Positions 41,290 to 50,913 of a DNA stretch of 64,000 nt are shown piece by piece. Position 1 is the first letter of the stretch; the number at the start of each line of letters is the position of its first letter. A program made the translations under genes and the position numbers. The notes below the pieces were generated by a model. That model searched no databases and had not been told where the DNA came from. It saw only the letters and a list, made by a program, of their open reading frames with translations. Source of the stretch: Oscheius dolichura (lineage: Eukaryota; Nematoda; Chromadorea; Rhabditida; Rhabditidae); the NCBI GenBank assembly GCA_932521035.1, contig OW051495.1, positions 6,572,001 to 6,636,000 of the forward strand, given 5' to 3'.

Positions 41290-42434
41290 TTATTTTGGTT
41301 TTTGTTCCGCGGGGTCGACTTCGACGAGATAATTGTAGAGGTCGAGGTGGTACAGGAACCGCTCGTATCCTTTGGGCGCGTGCCAGACCAGAAGGTCTCC
41401 GGGTTCCTAGAACTTGTCTTCTTGAACTAAGCTCTGAATGTCTCTACCTCATTTTCGAAGAATTGAATCTGATCCCGGGGCAACTTGAGATCTTTCACGA
41501 AACACAGTTCAGGACTGGTGAGGTTGCACTTCTCCTCGAACTGGACCGGAGGGCTGAACAAACATACCTCTACCAATGTCTGGGGACCTACTCCAATATG
41601 AGATCGGCATTGAAGGCGGTGTTGGACAGATCGAAGTATTTGAGTGGAGACTTCATTTCTGTTTCATTTAGGTTCTTCTGTTTTTTACTCGATTTCTTGA
41701 GTGGCCTTCCTGAAAGGGAATGATAGGACGGATACGTAAAGGCCTCTAGTACAGGTTGCCGAATTGTGATTTGTCCTCAAAATGGCGCCAGCCTACTCAC
41801 CGACAGGCCACAGTCCCAATTTTTCGACTTTTCTCACATATCCACTCCATAGCCTCAAGTCATATGAATAGTCGACATCCGCGAAATAGACGACGACCCT
41901 CTTGTACGTCTGTTTGTATTCCGACATGTGAATCCTCACGTAATCCAATCCATAATTATACAGTTCAACAAGGGCTGGAAATGGCGAAATAGAGAGAAAG
42001 CGAAACACATCCTACTTGTTGTGTTCGTGTTATTCTTTTGACTTTTGACATTCACAAGAACAGAAGGAAGATTGGCCCGTTGGACTATACCCGCAACGGC
42101 GTCGACGGAAGAGTTGGTAGAATTGTCAACCACCACCCAGAAGAGATCCCTCACGTGGGTCAGAGTGTTCCCTAATCTTCAATGGCATGGTTTTCTCCAA
42201 TACAAAAGGTGACTCACGTGAACAGGTCTGGTATCCTTGTAACGGTTCGATAGGTTACTGTAATTACCACAATTAGGGTGTCCTCTTTCGTTTCAGCTGC
42301 AGTTTCTTCTCTGGAAGTTATCTAAACTCAAAGAAAGGGCGAACTTACTGGAACGTGATCCCGTCCGGCTTGTTCATAATTAAAAGAGGAGTTGCTATTA
42401 ATATTATCAATAGAGCTGGTAGAAGAAAGCTCAT
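41290..42434 (-). CDS. GT43-like glucuronyltransferase, copy 2 (DxD as DVD)
   Basis: Second tandem GT43-type gene. The N-terminus is a signal anchor (MSFLLPALLIILIATPLLIM). RDLFWVVVDNSTNSS is the substrate-binding start, and the motif near 41865-41895 reads VVYFADVDYSYDLRLW, followed by LGLWPVG. CNLTSPELCFVKDLK aligns with the same position in copy 1. The end is LLVWHAPKGYERFLYH, then YLVEVDPAEQKPK. The canonical DDD is DVD. Because both copies differ at the middle residue but keep the flanking aspartates, metal and UDP-sugar binding may persist with altered donor or acceptor preference. This activity statement is inference. Confidence 0.78.
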
Positions 42435-43322
42435 TTGAACGGAAGCAGTATCGGAGTGTTAGTCTCTTTTATAAAACATGTGGCATCCCCTTTGAAACGC
42501 GTTGATCCCGAGCAAACAGGGCTTTTCACAAGCAGAGTGACGATGTCCATAGTCTATACCAACATATCCTATCTTTTGGGTTCAGTTAAGCATGATTACT
42601 TGTCTGTTTCCCGGACTTTAATTATTTTAGCCCATTTTCGCCTTGGAAGTGGCGCCAGTGAAGCATGCTGAGCAGCGGAGGCCGGTCCCCCCTCCCTAGT
42701 CCAATGACGGGCAGACAGCCTTGAAGGCGTCTAGTAGGTTCAGTACTACACATAATACCGAGTGTCCCTTGTTTCAGGACAAAGTATTGCCATTTTGCGT
42801 GCGTAATACCTGCCCCAAAGTGCGTCAGCGCTGTTCGGGTAGGCCGACTAGTCGCGCATAATATTCTCAATCTGGTTATACTCTTCTCCCTGTCTCGTTC
42901 CCCATTTCCCCAATTTCATCCCTCATCTCTGTCTTTCTCGTTTCCTTAACCACACGCCGCTTGTAACGTGACGTTTTAAAACCGACACCGGAAGGGTTTA
43001 CGCCGGTTAAAACAACAGATTTTCTGTATTTTGAGACGGGACCGGAACGGCTGGGACCCGGGGGCAAGACGACGGTTATCAACCACACACACGAACGCCG
43101 GCCGAAGGACTTGTTTGTTTCCCGGCTGCCACCGTTACATCGAAACTTTTCCTTCTAGTCACTTCCGTCCTTTTCCCCGAAGATCAGCCGCGCCAGGGAA
43201 ACTTTTGACCCGAGAGCGTCTGTTTCCAATATCGTCATCGTTCGCCTAACTTCTAGAATGCGCCTGGCCCCAATAGTCCATTTCATTCCATTTTCCACAC
43301 CTTTGCTTCTTCATATTCTTTA
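42435..43322. other. Intergenic region, no gene seen
   Basis: No exon chain is visible between the GT43 copy 2 start and the small gene at 43323-43827. Open frames at 42622-42870 and 42876-43088 lack features. The stretch presumably contains the GT43 promoter. Confidence 0.55.
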
Positions 43323-43827
43323 TTAGAAAGGCAACTGATCCATATAGAGCACGTCCCGGGGGAGTATACGTTGTGCTACTGCCAGTAGGGTGGATATGTC
43401 TTTCGTTGTGAATCCCTGAAACCCATAGAAAATTAATAGGCCTTACCCACCTTATAAGTAGTGTCTCCGGTGTCTATTACCACATGGTAGTACTCCTTTC
43501 CCTTTTCTTTTCCACTTCTCAGCTGCCTATAAGCTATACGGTTTATTTTAATGGTCTAACCAACCTTTTGATGTCACAGGCCCACCAACAAGGGGTCAGA
43601 CTCATTCCCCAACCTTTCATCGACCCAAACGGCATTTTGTTGCTCTGATTCTGGTAGTACACGGCCTTTACATCCGCTACTTTTATTTTCTACAAGAATA
43701 TTTTCTACTTTTGTCGATAACTTACCTTATTCTGAGTTGTGGGAAAGTAGAACCACTTCACGTAGAAGGCGTCTTCTTTTATTTTACACCATTCGTCTTC
43801 AAAAAGAACCAGTTCCTTCTTGCCCAT
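43323..43827 (-). CDS. Small conserved-looking protein of about 130 residues, function unknown
   Basis: Four short exons join cleanly in frame. The ATG at 43825-43827 opens MGKKELVLFEDEWCKIK and DAFYVKWFYFPTTQNK. The next exon gives KIKVADVKAVYYQNQ and GWGMSLTPCWWACDIKR. The third gives a lysine-rich loop and YYHVVIDTGDTTYKG. The last gives FTTKDISTLLAVAQRIL and ends MDQLPF. Alternating hydrophobic residues and the WWACD block suggest a compact beta-rich domain, perhaps PH-like with a terminal helix. That fold guess is inference. There is no signal peptide or TM, so it is probably cytosolic. Clean GT-AG introns of about 31-37 nt and a codon pattern like its neighbours support a real gene. It is divergent from the SLC1 gene, with 244 bp between the two starts. 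Confidence 0.7.
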
Positions 43828-44071
43828 CCTGTAAACTTTTCACTGTTTAAAAGTTAAAAGAATAGGTTAAACATTGATTAAAAATTGGGGAGATTGAATA
43901 GGAAGCACCTGACTGGGAAGCAGACCTGACTAGGAAGCACCTGACTGTTATCAGTAGTTGACGCCAATAAGAGCAAACATTTACGGATAAGAGTCTTACA
44001 GCAAACTACAGTCTTATCTCGGGTCTCCCCTAAAAAAGAAATAATTCCGGGTTGCAGGTGGATGGGATAGA

Positions 44072-45982
44072 ATGGTCTGGAAGGTGAAACAGTTCTGTAA
44101 GGAGAACCCTCTCCTGGTGATGACGATGGTCTCCGTCGTGCTGGGAGTCTCACTGGGATTCGGGTTGCGGCCGCTGAATCTCTCCCAGGAGACACTGCAG
44201 CTGATCAATTTCCCCGGAGAGATATTCATGCAGGTCTTGAAGATGATGATCCTACCTCTCATCTTCTCCTCTCTCATCTCTGGTACGCTTTCCTTTCCTT
44301 TTTTAAAATTGAAACATCCAGCTTTGGCTCAAATGGATGCTAGAGAATCGGGTCAGATGGGCCTGGCCACCGTTCTCTACTACCTCACAACTACAGTCCT
44401 CGCCACTTTGGTAATGGTCTTCTCTCCTCCACATATTCGTCATTTCAGCTGGGAATCTTCCTGGTGATCACCATCCACCCAGGAGATCCCTCGATTAAAG
44501 CCGGCCTCATACCGGAGAACCCAGCGGACACGGATGTCTCCCCTCTGGACACGTTCCTCGACCTCGTCCGGAATATGTTTCCCGAGAATATCATCCAGGC
44601 CACCTACCAACGGATGCAGACCTCGTACACCGTGGAACGGCCCAAGGTGGCCAGGAATATGAGCCAGGAGATGGTCGTGAAAAAGGTCGTCTCCTCCTCT
44701 CCCGGAACCAATATCTTGGGTAACTTTATCCACCTTCTCTTTATATTCCCTCCAAGGTATAATTGTGTTCTGTACGGGTTTCGGTATTGTGATATCGCAA
44801 TTGGGAGAGAGAGCAAGGATAGTCGTCGACTTCTTCGTCATCCTGGACGCCGTCATCATGAGATGGGTCGAGACACTTATGTGGTTCGCTCCTTTGGGTA
44901 TCACTTGTCTGATCTGTGGCAACCTCCTAGAACTGGATGATCTCTCCGACACGGCTACCGTACTCATTCTGTCGGTTCCCCTTCCCTCCTCCTTATTTCC
45001 TCCTTCTAGATATGTCTTCACGGTGATGGCCGGCTTCCTGCTCCACACCTTCATTACAGTACCTCTCCTCTACTTCTTGATCACAAGAAAGAATCCCATG
45101 TTCATCTTTCGGGGACTCCTACAAGCCATTGTCACGGCCTTTGGAACAGCTAGCGGGTAATCTCCTCTTCTTTTCTTACGATAATCCCCCTTCAGAGGAG
45201 CAGCTTTGCCCATGTCGATGCAGTGTATGGAAGACAATTGCGGCATTGACAGGAGGATAGTCCGATTCGTGTTGCCACTGGGGTCGACCATTAACATGGA
45301 CGGGAATGCTCTCTACGAGGCGGTAGCTGTTATCTTCATTGCTCAATTGAATAACGTGGAACTGTCTTTCGCCGAGGTGTTAACAGTCAGCATGACTGCT
45401 ACAATAGCCTCCATCGGGCTGGGATCCGTCCCCGCCGGCCTGGTCTCAATTCTTCTGATCTTAAATACAGTAGGACTGCCTGTAAACGATGTCAGTCTAC
45501 TCCTCACCATTGACTGGCTACTGTAAGTTTTATTGTTTTTTTTGTTGAAAGGATACAATTCTTTAGAGATCGAGTTAGGACGGCCATCAACGTGGTAGGC
45601 GATGGCTTCGCAGCTAGTATTGTGGCCCACATCCTGAAGGAGAAGCTGGACGAGGGAGATGCCAGAAGTAGTTACCGGGCACACATCAAGGAAGAGATAC
45701 GTAAGCGGCAACCTCTTTATTGAATCTTCTCTTTTCAGAACTTTTAAAGTCGGCAAATACCAGCCGACGGCCGTCATTCTGCAGCAATGCCTCTTCAAGA
45801 GAGGTTCTCCTTTTCATATTCTCATATACTCCCGATTCCAGATGTATATGAATGCGATGCAGACAGCGGCCAATTCCCTGGCCCCGTCGCGTCGCGCCTC
45901 CATTGGAAATTTCAATTTTACCTGGAGAAGTGCGCTATTGGAACCGGCGTACACTCCGCTGCCAAAGGCAGAAGACGTTTGA
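44072..45982 (+). CDS. SLC1-family excitatory amino acid transporter (EAAT-like)
   Basis: A sodium-coupled glutamate transporter-type protein. TM1 begins [40 protein letters not shown] is the conserved TM2 block. [20 protein letters not shown] and ITIHPGD are canonical. The long extracellular loop ([20 protein letters not shown]) is intact. After the scaffold helices, HP1 reads [14 protein letters not shown], where the usual GTSSSSATLPIT is expected. TM7 has [20 protein letters not shown], so NMDG is intact. HP2 reads [13 protein letters not shown]8 has [16 protein letters not shown], including the Asp and Arg that contact acidic substrates. The C-tail has RRPSF and SRRASIG, basophilic kinase-like sites, and ends KAEDV. 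Probably a plasma-membrane transporter. A trans-splice-like TTGCAG acceptor lies 15 bases upstream of the ATG. Confidence 0.9.
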
Positions 45983-46017
45983 CAAACTGGGTCAAGCTGA
46001 GCTTTAATTTATACAAA

Positions 46018-46023
46018 AATAAA
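46018..46023 (+). terminator. AATAAA polyadenylation signal of the SLC1 gene
   Basis: AATAAA lies 36 bases past the transporter stop, in the 54-bp gap before the end of the convergent gene at 46037. The transcripts' 3' ends must nearly meet or overlap. Confidence 0.7.
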
Positions 46024-46036
46024 GATCTACACAGGG

Positions 46037-48364
46037 TTAGAGGGTGAGTTTAGAAATAAGGAAGGAGAAGATGGGACGAAGGGTCTCTATCCCGGCTGAG
46101 GTGTAGTGCATATCGTTGTCCATGTAGGAGAGAAGGGTGGTTCGATTGAAGGTTGAGTAGGCGTTTCCCTCGAGGAATGGGATGGTGGGGTCGATCACTT
46201 CACATTTCGAGCAGTTCAATTGGGTGAGGTGGTCTCTAGCCGACTTCAGTTGAACATCAACTGTCTGAATCGGTCCCTTTTCCATTTGAAAGGGTCTTGT
46301 ACCGTCTTATTCAAATTAAATTCCTCTAAATTGTCCCCATTTGTCAATGCACCAATGTACTTATTGAGTAGCTGGACCCGTACAATGAGGCCTGGACCTG
46401 AAACAGTCTTTTGTTCAGTTTATGTTGATTGTAAACTACCCAAGATGAATACCTTCGAGGATATGATCTTCTCGAGACGTTCAATATTCTTCTGGTAATG
46501 TTCAAGAAGCCATCCATTTTGTGGGTCCAACTGGGTGTCATCAAACCTAAACTAAGTGGAAGGAGTCCTTCTTCCAACACACCTCGTCAGAATGAAGACG
46601 TAGTCAGCCTGTTGTTCTTCGATCCACCTCATGGCCCATTCGTGTTCTCCATGGAGACTGCTTTCCGCCTGATTCACAAAAGGATCGTAGAGTACTTGTA
46701 GTCATAAAAGCGCATTTCTCTCTAATTCTGACTCAACCCCTACCACCTCCAGTCAGTGTCCTGAATCTTCGATAGTTTCCTTTGAATTCCTCGTGAATCA
46801 TATTCTCGAAATTTATGACGTAGCTGTTTCCAACGAGAATGACATCTTTGCTTCCTCTTCCCGTCTAGACAACACATACGGCCGGGAGACGACACTCACG
46901 GGGTAGTCACACACACCCCAGTACCACACAAAAGCAGGGAAACTAGAGTCGGTCACGTTCTTGACACAGTTCGGAACATAGCGGAGCCGGGTCGCCGCCA
47001 TGTCGACGTTCTTCTCTATTGATATTCTAATCTTTTCCTCATGGACTGAAATGTTGAATATGTTCAGAAAAACCAGACTAGAACTTTCTCTCATTCTGTA
47101 GTCATGAAAAATCTTGGATATGGCTGGGCAGCGGATGAGGGTTACGAACAACAGCAGGTTGAGGATGAACAGAATAAAGACTAGCTTTATTTGTCCAGAC
47201 TTTGAGAGAGCGCGGTACCATGTTTCAAAGAATTCGTAGAGAAATATTGCCAGGGCAAGGGCACCTCCTGAAATGGGTAGAATTAACTGTTACTGTTCAC
47301 TTTATCTATTGCGATGACGGTGTTCCCAAAGTTCCGATTCTCATTGAGAAATAGAACGAAGGGCCAGTGGACGAGATAGAGAGCATAGGATATGTTCCCA
47401 AGAAAGGCAAGATAGCCCTGATTTGAGTACTTAAAAATGTTCTGCTGCTAGGCTTTCCTCGTTACCTTTTGTGGTGTACCATCTGTAAGCAGAATAGCTA
47501 CCATCGCAACTGTAATAGAGGCAGTCCAATTCTTGTCAAGCATATGGAATGGAAACAGTACAAGTCCGCTGAAAAGTAGCTGGAAAAAACTTCGGTATCC
47601 GCCTGAAATAGTATCGGCCATAATCCTCTCTTACCTACAGAATTTCCCTGTTCATGAGCTAGAACACCAGCCCCGAATTGCCAGAACCTTGCTGCCAGAT
47701 GGTTGAAGGAGAATGTCTCCTTCCCTCGAATCCATATGTTCCAGGATAAAAAGATACTTGCACATAGCAACACCGTCCCGAGGGATGTTCCTGCCAGCTT
47801 ATAACCCATAAAAAGAATAGGAATAACTGCGTAAAACTGCATTTCAACCGAGAGGGACCAGGTGTGCAGCAAGAGGTCGCTGGAGGAGGCGCCGCTTTGA
47901 AACTGACGGGGATAAATGAAAACTAGAGCGCTTTACCTTGTCAAAGTAGTCCTCCTCGTCCCAGATCAACTTCATGTTTTTGAGGAAGGTGAGCGAGGAA
48001 GGAATTCCACCCATATTTTGAAGGACCTTGGTCTCCGTTGACAAGAACTGACAGGCGAGTAAGAGAACAGCTGCCGTCAAAAAATAGAGTGGAATTATTC
48101 TACAGAGTCGATCCGAGTAAAAAGAGCCGAAGGCCTCAAAGCGCCAGCTGTCCATCTCTGACAGCTTTTTGGCCATAAGGAAACCGGAGATGACGAAGAA
48201 GCTGCAAGGAAAAGTTAGACTCATTTGGACCGGGAGATCTACACGTCCACTCCGAGGTATCCATTAGGGAAGAGGGCTGGCCATAGGTGGAAGAGGACGA
48301 CAGCCAAAATAGCTATACCGCGGGATTCTTGGATATGAAGAAACATTGAAATGAGTAGGAACAT
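46037..48364 (-). CDS. Acyltransferase-3 / SGNH membrane protein (OAC-type)
   Basis: A large integral-membrane O-acyltransferase with a lumenal SGNH esterase-like domain. The model starts at the ATG at 48364 (MFLLISMFLHIQESRGIAIL); the true start could lie upstream through an unresolved exon. Conserved pieces include AVVLFHLWPALFPNGYLGVD with the catalytic-type histidine. They continue with FFVISGFLMAKKL and FYSDRLCRIIPLYFLTAA. HTWSLSVEMQFYAVIPI and NHLAARFWQFGAGVLAHE follow, in the order of the Acyl_transf_3 domain. The C-terminal domain has VILVGNSYVINF (SGNH block I, serine present) and YMDNDMHYTSAG (D-x-x-H type block V). The bacterial OafA family and nematode OAC proteins share this layout. 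Substrate unknown. It ends 54 bp from the SLC1 stop, tail to tail. Confidence 0.85.
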
Positions 48365-50865
48365 TTGGAGATGACGATCTGAAGACAGCTTTCTCGATCA
48401 ATTAATAACGCCTTGGAGAACTTCATGTGTATCGCGGGACATCTCTATCTTGTGGGAAGAGTTACTCATTTTGGTTCATAAATAGAGGATCCCCGCCTAC
48501 AGATGATACAGTGTTCGAAAGGTTACGTGCCTCAACTAAAAGGAGTCAGAAATAGCCCGTCGCCGGTCTCAACTTTTCCCTCTCCCCCGCGTCTCCCTGA
48601 CCAGCGGAGGCAGCCAGTAGAAAACATCAGCCAGCTGCCCACACCTCACACAGCTGTCGACTTGTGTTCTTCTCCTCCCCACTGACCCTTCTCTTCTATT
48701 CTAATCTTCTCCTATTCCAAAATGCCTCTTCTCCCGTTCCCACAGATAGTTTTCATTTCACCTGACGTGTCGTCCAAAATATTCGTGCTTTTTTCATCCT
48801 CCGGGGCTCACTCATAGTTATATTGGGACGGGAGAATGAAATTCTCATCTTTTTGAAAATAACGCGGTTTCAGCCGACAAAATAAAAATGGCAGCCGGGG
48901 GGAGAGGGGGAGATGGATAAACTGGCCATGACCATCAACCATCAGCTAGCCATCGCCGGCGATCAGTGGTTCTTCTTCTCGCGCACACATTAGAGGCGAA
49001 GGGATGCTGCTGCGGTTTTCATCGGGATTTCGCGCCGGCGCCCCATAAATTCCACAAAAACTTGAACCAGCAGGGGGGAGAAATCCATTTTACTGGTCGC
49101 CCCCCTCCTCCCCCCTGTCCCTCTCGTGTTCCTCATTTATTATGAAACCCATGAGGATGGTCTTTATTTTACGACCTCCGCCCCTCGGCCAATTGAGGTT
49201 TACGACTGATCTCTCCTCTCTGTCCACTGGGAGGAAGACTACTGCGTTTTGTCACAGGCACTGACCGCATTGCCCCTTCGGCAAAACCTTTGTTGAGACA
49301 CACCGCTCCCGGGACACCGCCTGCTTCTTTACTCATCCTGACCCCCTCTGCTACCCTCTGCTACCTGCAGTCGGAACTATAGTCAACTCCCTGTGAATCT
49401 CCTCCTCTGTATTTCAATTCTTTCTACTCTTTTCCCATAATGACCTGTACAGTACCCCAAAAAGGAGAATGCCTCCTCCTCCAAAGAAAGCGAAAGAATT
49501 CCACTCATTCCTGCCCGGCAGTTATCTCGCCTGCCCGTCAAACAAAAGCATGGCGACCATTCCTTATTGTTGTGTTTATTTTCACCCCCGCCATCCCGTC
49601 AATCCATCTCCCGTTTCTCCCTCCCGGCTATGCGAAGATACCGGTGGCAATCTCTCGCTCGTCTCTCGTGAGAGTCAGAGTTTCCCACGCGGCCCGTCCC
49701 GTCACCGCGTCGTCTTCGCATCGGCGCTTCCGTGGTCCTTTGTTGACGTGTTTGAGTACTAGTGTAGGGGGCGACGACAATAAGTGATCGGAGGGGCACC
49801 CCGTGCTGTAATGGACTTAGCGCTGTCGGCTGCGCATTTGCATAGAGAGAGTCCTGTGGACAGCCGGCTGTCAGGGACGCAGAGTGCGTAGGGGGGACCA
49901 GCCGGCCGCCTTTTTACACTTTTGTAGGGCGTGCCAATCCTCGGCTTGCCTCACCGCCATCGCCGCCAAGATCACCCTAAATCCACCCACATCCAGCCTC
50001 ATTTTTATTGATTTATTGATCTTCCAGTCATTTTTTTGTCGTCTCCACTTTTTCTCCCGAATTTTTTCATCTCCCCGAGCACTTCTCCTCCTCTCCTTTA
50101 AAGGAGGACTCGGCGACATGCCCCAGTGGGCAATAATAAACAACCAGGGCCAGATCCCCGACGCCTTTTTATTGGGAGGGGGCTGCCTCCTCCGGGTCCC
50201 AGCTGATTCTCATCCGGAGAGGAATGCAATACGACAAAGCATACTCCCTCTCTAATTTCCCTGCCCCCCCTCTATTTTGAACATGACCTTCACTCCTCCT
50301 CCCGTTAATTTCAGGTCTCTGTCCTTGGCGGCCCTCTCTTTCCGTTGTCTCGTTATTATTCCGAAGAATCACTCTCCCTGCCAGTATTAATCATTTTCCC
50401 CGAAAACATAGTCATCTCCTCCCTCGTCTGCCGCAACATGTCCCCTTCCCGTTATCTCTGCCTTTTATCTCTGCCGGCGACTGTCCGGATATGGACCGTC
50501 CCCTCTCCGAAAACACTCTTCCTGACCTCTCTATTAGTTCGTCTCTTCCCCTCAGGACCCTCCATTGATTTAACAGAGAGTGATAAGGGCCCGAGTTCTC
50601 ACGGGTTCATGTTTGTTCCTCTCCTGTGCGCGACACGTGTCCCACAGTCCCCTTGAGGGCTCTCCAATTTCATGTTACAACCTTCTTTTTCCCGGCTTTA
50701 CCCGGCTTATTTCCTTGTTTTCTTCTGTATTGACTCTTCCCCCGGTAAACATCGACGTAAACTATAGAAGATTGTGTTTGTATTTCGGATCTCTTCCCCA
50801 TTTTTTTCCTCTCGTAGACATCGAAAACCTTGACCCTCGCCCGTTTTCCATCCATTTTCGAATCT
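48365..50865. other. Gene-free region upstream of vinculin
   Basis: No exon chain is supported. The stretch is pyrimidine-rich on the plus strand and contains many homopolymeric tracts. Several chance open frames occur (49440-49799, 49871-50255, 50345-50879). It presumably holds vinculin promoter and enhancer DNA and the start region of the divergent acyltransferase gene. Confidence 0.5.
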
Positions 50866-50876
50866 TCGTCTTTCAG
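50866..50876 (+). promoter_or_regulatory. Probable trans-splice acceptor of vinculin
   Basis: TTCGTCTTTCAG lies 37 bases before the vinculin ATG at 50914, with no upstream exon in frame. Confidence 0.45.
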
Positions 50877-50913
50877 TAATATGAACTGATAGTGGAACAG
50901 AGAAACATCCAGG

